From NCBI GenBank assembly GCA_024345305.1, contig BRON01000001.1, forward strand, positions 868,001 to 932,000: a DNA stretch of 64,000 nt, given 5' to 3'. The stretch comes from Mrakia gelida (lineage: Eukaryota > Basidiomycota > Tremellomycetes > Cystofilobasidiales > Mrakiaceae). Below the pieces are notes generated by a model, which did not search any database, was not told where the DNA came from, and was given only the letters and a program-made list of their open reading frames with translations. How positions within the stretch are numbered: position 1 is the stretch's first letter; the number at the start of each line of letters is the position of its first letter. Positions 32,580 to 44,977 of this stretch are shown here, piece by piece. The position numbers were made by a program, and so were the translations under genes.

Positions 32580-35500
32580 ATGTCTACCCCTGGTGCTTCT
32601 ACGTCTGCGCAGATTCAAGAGATCCACTCTGAGTCTGAGAACGACGACGCTGGTTCGGATTCTGGTGCTGTTGAAGGAGTGACCTCCGTCGAAGGCAAAG
32701 CGACCAAGAAGAAGAAGAAGAGATCAAAGGCAAAGAAGACAATAGACAAGCTAAAGTAAGTAGGACCTCTTCGAATAGCCCTCGATGATACTCGCTGACA
32801 TCCCTTGCTCTTTTCTCTTTGCAGGTCTGCTCTTCCTGGAGGGGAGAAGGACATCCCTGACGAGATCCTCGACCGAGTGATGCAGGAGGTCGACAAGATC
32901 CCGCAGGATCAACGACAAGGAGAGGACTGTAAGTACAACTTCATCACTCGTTCCTATTCTTTTCCTCTATGAAGCTGGAACCGAAAAACTGCTCGAGGGT
33001 CGTCGTTGAGCTCTGCCTTCGCTGCCAACTCCGAGCTTACCCATTCTCCTTCCTTCCTTCTCTGTTCGCTTTCTCGTCTTCTCCAGTGAACCAGGATAAC
33101 GTTCGAACCGCTCTGAAGGCTATGAACCTCATGAGGATGCTCGAGGCTCACAAGTCGGGAGCTTACGCTGAGCCAGAGGTCCACAAGAAGGACGCTGGAG
33201 ATCACAAGGTGAGTCGTTCGTTGACCTTTGAGCTCGTCTCCCCTTCCTCCTCCTTCCCTCTCCTCGTTGCTGATCGTTTCCCACCCTTGGTCGCTCTTCC
33301 AATCAGTTCTGGAAGACCCAACCTGTTCCTCAAGTCCTCGACCCCGAACTTGAAGCTGAGGGGCCTATCGATGGTTCGTCGTTTCGCCTTTCCCTTCTCA
33401 AAGCCCTCGTCGTGGGCTCGAGTCCTGACCTCGACGTCGTCCATCTCCTCCTCCCTCGTTCCTCCAGACACCAAGACCATCGCCGACGTCCGACCCACTC
33501 CCTACCCTCTCCCCAAGGATTTTGACTGGTGCACCGTCGATGTGGATGATCCCAAGCAGGTGAGCTTCAAGCGTTCTCTCTCCTTGACCTTCTCGACGAC
33601 GCGTCTGAGCTGACCTTCCCTCTCCTCTTCTACCCATCAGCTCCAAGAAGTCTACGATCTTCTCTCTCTCCACTACGTCGAGGACAAGGATTCTTCCATG
33701 AGGTTCAACTACACCGCCGAGTTCTTGAACTGGTGAGTCGTTATGCTCTCACCCTCGTTGTTCGTTTCGATCTTCGTTCCTCGTTCGCCTCGAGAGACTG
33801 ACGTCGAACATCGCTCGTTTGTTTTCACAGGGCTCTGAAACCCCCAGGTTGGGTCCCTTCGTGGCACGTTGGAATCCGAGTCAAGACCACCAAGAAGCTC
33901 GTCGCCTTCATCTCTGGAATTCCCGTCAACCTTCGAGTCAAGAAGAAGTGAGTTCGAGCGTCGCTTCTCTCCAAGCATCTTTCCCTCGACTTTCGATAGT
34001 ACAAGGAAGTCTTTTTGGCTTTCCATCTGCCGCGTGCTCGACTCTTCGACGTCGTTCCTTCGCCCTTCCATCGACTGACGCGTCGTTCGTTCGTTTCCGT
34101 CCCTCCTCAGCCTCGTCAAGTGCTCCGAGATCAACTTCCTCTGCGTCCACAAGAAGCTGAGATCCAAGCGACTCGCTCCCGTGCTCATCAAGGAGGTCAC
34201 TCGTCAGTGCAACCTCATCGGAATCTGGCAGGCCATCTACACCGTCGGAATCGTCCTCCCAACCCCCTTCGCGACGAGTCGGTTCGTCCTCCTTCCCTCT
34301 CGCCCTCTCTCTTCTTTGCCACCAACACCTCCTTCTTTGACGCTGACTCGATCTCCCTTTTCGGCTCCACTCACTCTCCTCCCTCCCCTCGTCCTACCCT
34401 CACAGATACTACCACCGAAACCTCAACCCTCCCAAGCTCATCTCCATCGGGTTCGCCGTCCTCCCTCGCGCCCAAACCTTGGCTCGATGCATCAAGGAGT
34501 ACGCCGTCCCTACCGAGACCTCCACTCCCGGATGGAGGAGCATGCAGGAGAAGGACGTCGCGCAGGTCGGAGTGCTGCTGAGGAGGTACCTCGAGAGGTT
34601 CGATGTCGCGCCCGTCTACGAGGACGACGAGATTAGGCATTGGCTGTTGAGTGGAGAAGGGGATTCGGAGAAGAAGGGTCAGAACGGAGAGGGGATCAAG
34701 GGGAACGCGAAGCAGGTTACGTGGTGTTACGTTGTTGAGGTGAGTTCTTCGTTCTTTTGTTCGCTCGGTCTTCGCGTTCTCGAGTCGAAGCCGCCCGCCC
34801 ACGCCTCCCCCTTCGAGCTCGAGCTCGATACTGACGCCGCGCCCTTCCCTCATCTCCCCTTCTTCCCCCCATCGTCTTTCTCTCCTCCCAGGACCCCGAA
34901 ACCCACCGCATCACCGACTTCGTCTCCTTCTACTCCCTCCCTTCAACCGTCATCAAGTCCGTGCAGTACCCCATCCTCAACGCCGCCTACACTTTCTACT
35001 ACGCTACCGATCGAGCCTTCCCAGCTTCGGATCCCTCGGAAGCGTCCACTTCGGCTTCAGCGTCGGGATCGAGTTCGACGGAGGGAGGGAAGCAGCTGAC
35101 GTTCACGGAGGAGAGGAGGATTCGAGATGCAAGGGAGGCGAGATTGAAGGAGTTGATGGCGGATATGTTGGTTGTCGCGAAGGCTGTGAGTACCCACGCT
35201 GTCTCCATGTATCGTTTGAGGGAGCTGAGGCATGGGGCAGACGAAGAGAGAGGACTGACTCGCTTTTGGGCTTTCAACGTGTCTCGTTCGACAGGCTGGG
35301 TTCGACGTGTTCAACTCGCTGACGGGACTCGACAACCAGTCGTTCTTGAAGGATCTGAAGGTGAGCTTTAACTTCATCCTCCTTCCCGCTATCTTCCCGT
35401 GCTGATCTCGCTCTTCGCCCTCTCCCCAGTTCGCGACAGGAGACGGGTCTCTTCGTTCGTTCTCGTCCTCGCTCCCTCTCTTCCTTCTCCCTCGTCGTTC

Positions 35501-35708
35501 GCTGACCTTCCCTTCCCCTCCTCTTCCGTCCTCAAACAGACTACTACCTCGTACGTATCACCTCCAGTTTTGACCTTTGTCGACGCCGTCCTGACTGACT
35601 CAATCGTTCTCGTTCGTTCGACAGTATAACTACCGCGTCCAACCTCTCTCGGGAGGATGGCCTTTGGATCGATCTGGGACGAGTGGAGTGGGACTCGTGA
35701 TGGTTTGA
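32580..35708 (+). CDS. NMT1: Glycylpeptide N-tetradecanoyltransferase (N-myristoyltransferase)
   Basis: The ATG at 32580 opens [20 protein letters not shown], then a Lys-rich segment ([14 protein letters not shown]) as found at the ribosome-associated N-terminus of NMTs. About twelve exons give the family core in order: [102 protein letters not shown] (the myristoyl-CoA-binding region) and [13 protein letters not shown]. The second half follows with [26 protein letters not shown] and TFYYATD. The C-terminus is rebuilt from very short exons and ends [10 protein letters not shown] and TGA. The terminal carboxylate is the catalytic base in this family. The enzyme transfers myristate to N-terminal glycines and is essential in yeasts. 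Confidence 0.93.
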
Positions 35709-36216
35709 GGAGGTGCTTCGATACCCTAGATTTCAGGATGGGATCAGCTTTGGACAACGAACTGAAGTCGCTCGATCGAGAGTCAGGGAAGAGAGCGCAA
35801 GCACGTCGCGCTCGAACGAGATTGGGTGGGAAAGGAAAGAGAGACGAGCCATCGACTCGAAGTTCCGAGCAGGCTTCGTCTCTTTTCGCGCATCCGAGAA
35901 TCATGAGAAATCTGCGCTGACATGAAGAACGACGAAGTGCGCGCAGAGAGAGAGAGAGGGAAAGCGAGTCGGAAAGGGAAGACAACGGACGCGTCGATGA
36001 TCTTTCCGAACGAGAAGAGCGAGTATGTAAACCCTAGAGTCATGAAGATAGGTAGACTAGCAATGAGAGCTAGCATAGTAGAGTGATTGATTAGTAAGAG
36101 ACATTCGTCAAGCGGAACCGTCGTAAGATTAGAGTGAAGAGAACCGCAGAAGAAGAAGAAAGAGAGAGGGAACGAAGAGGGAGGGTAAAAAGAGATGGAA
36201 GTCTAGGCTAGATAGT
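35709..36216. other. Convergent 3' region
   Basis: 508 bp between the stops of the N-myristoyltransferase and hexose transporter genes. It should hold both 3' ends. No gene supported. Confidence 0.45.
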
Positions 36217-39200
36217 TTAAACCTGCTCCTGGTGCTTCTCCTCGATGTGCTTGGAGTCGACGGGCTTCTCAGCAGGGAGTCCTCCGTCTCGGTGGATGAA
36301 GGTCTCGTCTCGGTCGAGCATCTCCTGCCTGTACTTGTTGGATCCGATGATGGAGGACTCTCGGTAGAGGAGGTCGACCTGCTCGAGGGAGAGACCCTTG
36401 GTCTCGGGGACGAAGAAGTAGGTGAAGAAGACGCAGAGAACACAGGTGGATCCCCAGAGGAAGAAGACCTTGACTCCGAGGTTGGCGGTCTGGGAGGGGA
36501 GGGAGGAGTAGGAGGGAGTAGGTCAGCGACAAGCTCGTTCGAGGTTGCGGTGTTGTTTTTGCTTTGGGACTCACCTTAGTTCCGTTGATTCCAGTAGTAG
36601 AAGGGTTGACGAGGTAGGGAGTGGCTGTAGCGGTGAGAGGAGGAGGAAGAGAGTCAGCGTCAAGTTTCGAGCGAGGGAGACGACGCGTCGAGTTTGAGAA
36701 AGAGGAACGAACCGTATCCGATACCGAAGTTCCAAAGCCAGTTACTGAGAGGGGAGGAAGAGGAAGAAGAAAGCAAGAGGGTCAGCGACGAGTCGGTGTC
36801 AAGCGCGGGAGAGAGAGAGAGAGAGAGAGAGACTCACGAGGCGACCGACATGGACATGGCCTTTCCTCGGATGGCGAGAGGGAAGATCTCTCCGGTGACG
36901 ACCCAAGCGATAGGTCCCCAAGTGGACGCGAAGGCGGCGATGTAGATGCAAACGAAGGCGATGAGGACTGGATGGGGAGAAGAGAGCAAGACCGCAGAGG
37001 TCAGCGACGCGGTCGGATCGAGAGAGGAGAAGGGAGCGAGAGAAGAACTGCTCACCTCGCTGGGCGGTGATGTTGATGGCTTGACCGTCACCAGTTTCTC
37101 CGACCGTGACTCCGATAATCTGGATTAAAGCAGTAGGAGAAGGGAGGGAAAGGAAGTCAGAACGAGGGCGAGGCGAGAGAGGGCGACGAGCGGGAGGCGG
37201 ATCGAGTCGAAGAGATGAGGACGTACAGCAACGAGGTATTCGCACACGAGCATGACAACAGCTCCCCAAAGAAGAAGAGATCGTCGACCGGCTCGGTCGA
37301 TCATAAGAATACCGGCTGAGAAGAGGAGGAGGAAGGAAAAAGAGAGGTCGAAGTCAATTTCGATCTCGACGCGTCCGTTCTTCTTCTTCTTTGTTTGAGG
37401 ACTCACGAATGGTGCAGGAGACGTTGACGACGGCGGTGATGATGGAAATGATGAAGGGGTTCTTGATACCGGATCGTGCGAAGAAGGTGGTTCCGTAGTA
37501 GAAGATGAAGTTGATTCCGGTGAGCTGTTGCATTCCCTGGATCCTGTTGGGCGCAAGGGAGAGATGTACAGGCAGTCAGTATCGATGGGGTAGAGTATAT
37601 AGATGGTGAAGAGCTCTAACATTATACCTGTCCACGTCCGCAGTCCGTTTCGAGCCTCTCCGCCTCGGAAGCAGTCGAGGTAGGAGGTCTTTCCGAGAGC
37701 CATCTCAGCTTCGAGAGCCTGTAGACACACGATAAAGGCGAGAAGAGGTCAGCTCGGGCGTGACAGAGGGAGCGAAGATTTGCGGATACTGACCATAGAG
37801 ATGTCGAGGCATTCCTGGTCGACCTCGGGGGAGTCAGGTCGTTGTCTGGTGAGTCGACCCATAGCAACTCGAGCTTCGGCGTCTCGTCCCTTGAGGAGGA
37901 GGTATCGAGGAGACTCGGGAAGGCAGAGCATACCACCACAGAGGATAGCGGCCCAGGCGAACTGGATGGCGATGGGAGTCCTCCTGAGGAAAGAGAAGGA
38001 TGAGAAGAGCGGGTCAGCTTCAGCGAGCGAAGAGACGCGTCGAGGTCGAGAAAGAGGAACGAACCAAGCAGAGTGGCTGTCCTTGTCCTTGGTGCTGTTG
38101 TTGACGATGGAAGCGAGAAGAATACCGATGGTGATAGCCCACTGGTAGAGACCGACGATGAATCCTCGAACTGAAGGAAGGAAAACGAGAGGGACGGTCA
38201 GGATGAGGAGAGGGAAACGAGACACGATGGGAGGAAGCGAGGGTCGAAAGACTCACCAGACTTGGGAGCACACTCAGACTGGTACATGGGGACGAGGCAG
38301 GAGACGATTCCGACACCGAGACCAGCGATAACTCGACCAGCGACGAAGGCTCCGAAGGAGGTGTCGAGCTGCAAACCGACTCCGAGGGAGAAGATGGCAG
38401 TGGCAGCGACGAGACCGTATTTCCTTCCAAGTCGATCTCCGAGGGGCTGCGAGGGAAGAGCAGATGAGTGGTCAGCAAGAGTGTGATCTGAGAGAATAAA
38501 AAGGAGAAGAACTCACGTAACCGAGGAGAGCACCGCAGAAAGTTCCAGCAGAAAGAATCGAGACGACGAGGGAAGAGTCCCCAGTCTCGAGGTAGTCACC
38601 AACAGGGCAATCGGCAGCTCCAGGGGTAACGCATCCGGGCAGCTCTCCGTGGGTTCCGAAGGTCCTGAAGGAAGGAAAGAAGGAAGGGGGGGAGGGGTGA
38701 GCTTCTCGCCGCCGTCGCGCGTAAACAATCGAGCGAGAAAAAGTCGAACGAAAGGATAGACTCACGCAAGCCAGTCGGGCATGGCAATGATACCACTGAT
38801 ACTTCCAGTATCGAAACTAAGAGTCGCAAAGAGGCAAAACGACAGGGATCAGCTTTTGAGAGTAAGAAGGAGAAGGATCGGCTCGGACGAGGTGCCGTCG
38901 AGCTCGACAGCAAAGCGGCTTCGCAAAAAAGCAGAACGGGAAAGGACGGCTACTGACCCGAAGAGAATACCACCGAAGGCAGCGAAAGCTGGGAGACGAA
39001 GCGAGGAAGAGGGAGGGGGGGGGGGGGGAAGTTCAGTCAGCAGGCCGCGAGAGTGCGAGGTGAAGGGCGGAGACGAGGGAAGGTCGGAAACATACCTGAG
39101 ATCAGGATGGCCATCATCACGGAACCGCCTTGGATTCCGCCTCCAGTTCCAGTAGGTCCTCCAGCCTGAAAGAAGAGAGAAAAGGGGAAAGGTCAGCTCG

Positions 39201-39298
39201 AGAAACGAAGGAAGAAGGAGAACAAGGGAGGGACGCGGGTGGGCTGAACGAAAACAGATCCGGCTGCTCGAGCTCGAGTAGAACGCTAAACTCACCAT
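36217..39298 (-). CDS. MFS sugar porter, hexose transporter type
   Basis: More than ten exons. The first coding exon is the ATG alone (39296-39298), directly followed by GTGAG. Twelve-span sugar-porter hallmarks are seen in order: FGGILFGFDTGSISG in helix 1, GDRLGRKYG in loop 2-3, VAGRVIAGLGVGIVS, PESPRYLLLKGRDAEA after helix 6, QGMQQLTGINFIFYYGTTFF in helix 7, DRAGRRSLLLWGA, WGPIAWVVTGEIFPLAIRGK and the sugar-transporter signature end FVPETKGLSLEQVD. The tail is cytosolic and acidic and ends EEKHQEQV. The protein carries hexoses across the plasma membrane by facilitated diffusion or proton symport; which one cannot be told. A C-rich leader (on the coding strand) precedes the start. Confidence 0.93.
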
Positions 39299-39951
39299 TG
39301 TTTTAGCTTGGAAGAGGGAGGGTAGGTTGGGTGAGGGTAGGGTGGGTGGGTTGGGTTGGGTTGGGTTGTTGATTGATGTAGGAGAAGGGGGAAGGGGGAC
39401 GTAGTTGTGGGTTGGGTGGAGAAGAAAGAGAGGTCCTCGAGTTTTTAGACGGTTTTTTGCTCGAGAAAGCGGGTCCCTCTGGCTGCTCCAGATCCGGCGG
39501 CAGGTTAGCCGTGGAGGACAACGAGGAGAAAGAGGGAGAAAGGAGGAGAAGGGAGGGGAAGTTTGAAGGGAGCGGCAAGGGGCTGGACCGCTGGACTGAC
39601 GCGTCCCATCGAAAGTTGAGCTGGAAAGGAGGCGAAAAGTCTCCGAGGTTCGAAAGACGCGTCAAAGGATGATCAGCTAAAACGCGAGATCTGAAGTTTT
39701 GCGCTCGAGGAGCTGGAGACGATGGAGAGAGCGTTCGGAAGGTTGACCAAACGGTCCGAGTTTCCATCTTCTGTAAACAATCTGAAAATCGGCACATGCC
39801 TCTGCAACTCGGCATGCGGTTGCTGCATGCATCCCGAAATATCTTCCAGTCCCTTCGAACTGAATCCGAGGCGGGACCAAGCTCGGTTCAGCAAAAGCTG
39901 CTTTCCGACGGAAAGAACAACGGAAGAGCCGGAAGTTTGGAAGGAACCACC
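39299..39951. other. Upstream region of the hexose transporter gene
   Basis: The first 80 bases beyond the start codon carry GGGTTGGGTTGGGTTGGG-like repeats on the plus strand, so the coding-strand leader is CCCAA-rich. Two ACGCGT palindromes lie at 39600 and 39657. No gene is supported. Confidence 0.5.
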
Positions 39952-40900
39952 TCAACTGTCAACAATCCTTCTGTAGTACTCACAGGCTCGTGCCTTGGCG
40001 AGATTCTTCCGGCGGTATCCAGAGGTTCCATAGAGAGAGCGAGAGATGGTGAGCTCCAGTCTCGTTTCAGCCCTCGTTCGTCGAGCTCGGCCTTGCTTCC
40101 CACGAAGCTCGACTCTCGGAAGGATTAGGGACGAACGAACCTGACCTCGTACCACCCACCAAAGTTGGCGCTCGCTACAAATCTCGACTGCGAAGTCTTC
40201 TATAGGAGCCGGTACGGTCGAGAGGAGGTTGGTAACGAAGGCGAGGAGGTGTTTGTCCAGGTTTGTCGACGTCGAGGGAGCGAGGGGTCGAAGTCGTCCC
40301 ATGTCGCAGGTGAGTTCGAAGGTTGAGTTGGGACGAGGAGGATGCCTTGGACGAGGAGAGTTGGAAGGGTGAAGCGACGAGGTCGTCGAAGTCGAAGTGA
40401 AATTGAGGGTCGAGGATGGGAGTGAGCTCGAGGGGAGGAGGAGGGAGGGAAGGAAGTCGAAGCTCAACAGGAGCAGAGGTCGAGCTGAAACCTGAAGGGC
40501 GGAAGGAAAGTGGGTGCAAGATGAGTAGAGTCAGCGTATGAGATCAAGTTTCGATCGTCGAGATGTATAGACGTGGTCGACGCAAATCTTGAGGACGAGG
40601 TCCGGCTCGCCGACGAGAAGGGGAGGGAAGAACGAGTCGAGCTCAACCTTCGACCTTCCTTCCTCTTCTCACTCCTCCCCCAGGCGCCCTTCCCGTCTTA
40701 CATCCAGCCTCCTGAGACTCATGTCTCATACGCCCAGGTTCCCGTCCTTCATCGTCTACTTTGACTCGACTTCGAGCTCGAAGAAACGTACCTTGAAGAG
40801 GGAGGATCGATTCTCGCCGTGCTCGTCGAAGGACGAATCCGTCTCGCTTCAGAAAGACAGTGTAGAGAGTCGGTGGCGACGATGGGATTCAAGAGCTAGC
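39952..40900 (-). other. Possible small minus-strand gene with dsRBD-like tail, unresolved
   Basis: Minus-strand pieces that look coded are DEHGENRSSLFK ending at a GTACGT donor (about 40795), LDPQFHFDFDDLVASPFQLS (about 40400), TNLDKHLLAFVTNLLSTVPA with ERQLWWVVRG (about 40150-40280), and a final LYGTSGYRRKNLAKARACEY (about 39980) ending VDS and TGA. The last piece resembles the second helix of a double-stranded-RNA-binding fold. I could not join the pieces in one frame with certainty, and both the family and the boundaries are a weak guess. Confidence 0.25.
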
Positions 40901-42139
40901 CTCCGATGGATCGAGAAAGGGAAGAGCGGGAGAGAAAGGAAGGGAAGGGGGACGAGAAGGAAGGGCGGACGCGGTCGTCGTGGTCGTTGTTGGGAGCAGA
41001 ATCGAACGTCGCAATCTCGCCGGTCTATATTTCGTTGGTTGCTTGCTGCGAGGGCTCTTCCCCTTCCGTGGTGTTCCTCTTCATCGCTGATCTATACCCA
41101 GACGAGGAGGGGGGGGGAAGAGGGGCAAGGGAGCACCGTCTTCTCGGTCTCCACTAGCTCTAACTCTCTCCCCTTCGCGTTCGTGTCTTCTTCGAGAACT
41201 TCTCCCGCTCTCAAGATACGAACACCTCCTTCGCCCTCTCCGACCTCTCACTCAGTAGAGGGTCGGGGCAGGTATAGGTCTGCCTAAATAGACCTCGAAT
41301 CAAGCTCATGGTTCGGCTGAGATCTGGTCTCAAACTGCGATCTCAAACTGCGAACGCGTCGCACTCGAGGCACCCCGACGTGTGCCTTTCTCTCAACCGA
41401 ACCTCTCTTTGCTCCTCTTTGAGATGGAAACAACTCTAAGAGGTTTCTCAAGGTTTCCCCATTGTCTCTTCACTGAGCTCGCGACAGATCTGCATGCCAC
41501 TCTCGCGACCGAGTCACCCAGCGCAAGTGCAACGCGTCTTCCCTTTTCGCTCAGCTTACTCGATGCTTCAGAGGCCCGCTCTTCACGCGAGGGATACTTC
41601 AGACTCAGCGGGATTTGAGACTTAGGACCTCCTTTTCTCGTCGGTTGATGATGTCTTTTCGTCTTGAAGAAACGAGCCAGACGAGGAAGTCTAAGTCCTC
41701 CGTCCTCGGAGCCCTTCAACTCGTTCTCGGCCTGCCTCAAAAACTACGCTCCCCTTCGGCACTGAGCAGATATCATCGAATAGGAGTTCGGCTCCTAGGA
41801 GGATACTGAGAGGCCTGGCGTCTTCTCCAGCGTTGAGGTGAGGGCTACGAGGCGAGACGAACCGCGTCGTCTCGGATCGAGAAGCTCAGCTCGACCCCCC
41901 GAGCACGTTCTTGTCGCTCCGAGTAACGATCTTTCTGGTAGAGCCGAGGCTCAGACCATATTTTCTACTGCCTGAGATTCGATCAGTCGAAGGCTCGGGG
42001 TGGGAAGCGAGGAAGAGGGAGCTGAGAAGGAGTCGTGGTCGTCGACGCGATCGTTTTGGCCCCCTCCTCCACCGTCTGCACGCGCTTTCTTGGCCTGAGA
42101 ACAGCGCTGCGCCCTCTCTATTACTTGCTTGTCAAGCTG
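40901..42139. other. Gene-poor region upstream of the WSC array
   Basis: About 1.2 kb with no gene I can support. It should contain the promoter and signal-peptide exon of the WSC gene, but no hydrophobic leader with a fitting donor was found. That may mean the 5' end is lost. Confidence 0.4.
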
Positions 42140-44667
42140 AGGACTGACTCAGAGAAGAGGTTGCATGGCCCTCAACGAGAGAGTCCTCTTTCGCTTTCGG
42201 TGAGGACGCGAACGAAAAACGTGTCGGTCACTTCGCTCAAGCTGCTCCTTCTGGTTCGCTCTGCTCGACCTACTGTTCTGCTCACGGATACCCTCTCGCC
42301 GGAGCTGAGTGGAACACCGAGTGCTGCTGTGGATCCGCTCTTTCCGTGAGTGTTCGAAATCCAACCTCGACGCGTCTCCAAATCGAAGTGAGCTCGGAGC
42401 TGATCTCGCCTTCCTCTCTTTTTTCAAGAACGGCGCCGCTCTCGGAAAGATCTCGACAACCAACCCTACTCCTTGTGGTGGAGGAGGAGGAAACTGCGTG
42501 AGTCTTAGAACTTTTGTTAAAGCTCGAACGATTAAACCGAACTCGAGCTGAACTCCCATCTTCGCCTTCGATTTCCAGGGTCGAAACTCGGCTCTCTCTC
42601 TCTACTACGACACCACCAAGCTTTCGGCTTCCCTTGCTCCTCTCACCACTACTCCCACCATCACCCTCCCATCCGGTTACAAGGTCGCCTCGACGTCGCT
42701 CATCGCCGAAGGAAGTTCAGGACGAGCTCTCACCGGAGCTTCGACCGACTCGTCTACCAACACCCCTGCCACTTGCGCCGCCCACTGTACCGCTGCTGGC
42801 TTCGCCATTTCCGCTACTGAGTACTACTCTCAATGGTGTGTCTCCTGCTGCTTTCTCCTCTCGTTTTGAAACGATCTCGAAACCTGACTCCTCGTTTCCT
42901 GTCCTCCTTTTAGCTTCTGTGGAAACGCGCTCTCGAACGGAGCTTCTCTGTCCATCACCTCCAACTCCTCACCCACTGCATGCTCCAGAGACTCGACTCA
43001 GACCTGTGGAGGAAGCAATGCCCTCTCGGTCGTTTGTGAGTCCTTTCGAAAAAGAGGACGCAAAGGACGAGAAGCTGACCTGCCTCGCCTGCTTCCTTTC
43101 TCAGACAACACCGCCCTCATCACCCTTAACAACGGCGTCTTCACCCTCGTCAACGGAGGATCCGCTGCCGTCGTCCTTCCTTCGGGCTACAAGGTCGCCG
43201 TCACTCATCGCCGAAGGAACTTCAGGACGAGCTCTCATCGGCACCTCGACGGACTCGTCCACTACCACCCCTTCGACCTGTGCTGCTTTCTGCACCGCTG
43301 CCGGCTTTGCTATCTCGGCGACTGAGTACTACACCCAGTGGTAAGTCTTCCTTCCAATAATCCCACGTTCGGTGAAAGCGCGAAGCCTGACTTTGCCTTC
43401 CCTTTCTCTCTAGCTTCTGCGGCAATGCTCTCTCGAACGGCGCTTCGCTCTCCATCGTCTCTCACTCCTCTCTTACCGCTTGCACCGGAGACTCGTCTCA
43501 GACCTGTGGTGGAAGCAACGCTCTTTTTGTCGTCTGTGAGTCTTCTCGAGATCGGACGAAGCGCGACGAGGAGCTGACTTTCCCTTCCCTCCTTTCTCTC
43601 CCAGACAACACCGCTCTCGTCACTCTCAGCAACGGTGTCTTCACTCTCGTCAACGCTGCTCCCGCCGGAGCCAGCATTCCCGACGGATACAAGGTCGTTT
43701 CAACCTCGCTCATCGCTGAGGGATCTTCCGGACGAGCCCTCACCGGAGCTTCCACCTCCTCGTCGTCGATGACCCCTACCGTCTGTGCTCAGTACTGCAC
43801 CGCTGCTGGATTCGCTCTTTCCGGTACCGAGTACTCGTCTCAGTGGTGAGTCGTCGCTCATCTTCCTGCGAGGTTCCCGAATCCGCGACTGACGCTGTTC
43901 CTTTTTTTCAGCTTCTGTGGAAACTCGCTTTGGAACGGAGCTTCCCTCTCCCTCCTCTCAACCTCGTCGCCTTACCCTTGCTCTGGAGATGCTTCTCAGA
44001 CTTGCGGAGGTTACTCTGCTCTCTCTATCGTCTGTAAGTCTGGTGCTTTTGCCTTCTTACGACGCGAGTCCGCCCGACTGACTTCCTTTCGCTCTCCTCG
44101 TCGTTCCCTCAGACAACACCGGCCTCGCCAGTCTCAACAACGGAGTCATCATGATCATCAACCAGTCCATTCTCCCTACTGGATGGACTCTCGTTTCGCT
44201 CTGTGTCGCCGAACCTTCGTCTGGACGACTCCTCGCCGGGGACTCTTTGTTCGACAACGCCATGACCGTCGAGATGTGCACTTCCTACTGTGGAGGAAAG
44301 AGATTCAACCAGGCCGGTCTCGAGTTCTCGACTCAGGCGAGTTTCTCGAGGGATGATCGGTCGCGTCTCGAGCGCGAACCAAATGAAAACTGACTCGAGC
44401 TTCACCCGTCCGCCGAACAGTGCTTCTGTGGAGCTTCCGTCGACCTTACCAAGGCCAGCATCAGCAACAACTGCAACATGGCCGCTGGAGGAAACTCGAA
44501 CCAGAACGGTGGAGGAATCAACGCTCTCTCGTTCGTCCCCTTCGATTCTCTCTGCGCTCGCTCCTCGCTGGTCTCCCCACCTTTCCTTTTCGTGACCCCT
44601 CACAGGATCTGGATCCTTCCTGCCAAGTCGAGGAGGAGCGTTCCTCACCAGGCTCGACGAGGCTTCT
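42140..44667 (+). pseudogene. Multi-WSC-domain protein gene with internal frameshift
   Basis: Five WSC-like units follow each other, each with the pattern C-xxx-C-xx-GF/GY...-(Q/E)-W/C-x-C-G-(N/S)-(A/S)L. Examples are CSTYCSAHGYPLAGAEWNTE, CAAHCTAAGFAISATEYYSQ, CAQYCTAAGFALSGTEYSSQ and CTSYCGGKRFNQ. Between them lie linkers such as SGYKVASTSLIAEGSSGRAL. Introns sit at the same place in successive units (just after the QW and again before the YDN linker), evidence of internal duplication. In the third unit (43190-43205) five bases are missing relative to its neighbours (KVAVTHRRR instead of KVxSTSLIAEG). The reading then meets a TGA at about 43322, although correct WSC sequence continues in another frame. 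WSC proteins are secreted or wall-bound carbohydrate-binding proteins. No signal peptide was located. The end at 44667 depends on the last splice join. Confidence 0.65.
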
Positions 44668-44977
44668 AGCTTCGTCACGCGAACCCCTTCTCTCTCTCAA
44701 AACTTGAACGTCAAGGGCGTCGTTCGTTCTTCCTTTCCCTTTGCTTTACTTCGCTTCTCTCCTTTCGTCCTTCTCATCTTGGGTCTTCAGTATTTATGTC
44801 TCTTTCTCTACCGTCATCTCTCAGCTCTTGGGTTTTTACTTGGTCTCTCGTAGGCGTATGCAGTCGCGTTTCGTCTCGTTTCGTCCACTCTTTCGCCGAA
44901 TCTTCGACGCGTCGAGAAGTGTCCATTGCACAACCAGGAAAGCCAGAACCCAAACCCAAAAAGTATGAAAGGGGGAG
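44668..44977. other. Convergent 3' region
   Basis: 310 bp between the WSC gene and the metalloprotease gene. It holds one ACGCGT palindrome at 44908. No gene supported. Confidence 0.4.

Noticed and set aside
39340..39372. GGGTTGGGTTGGG as an internal telomere repeat
   Set aside because: The unit is not TTAGGG, is irregular and short, and sits in a normal gene leader.
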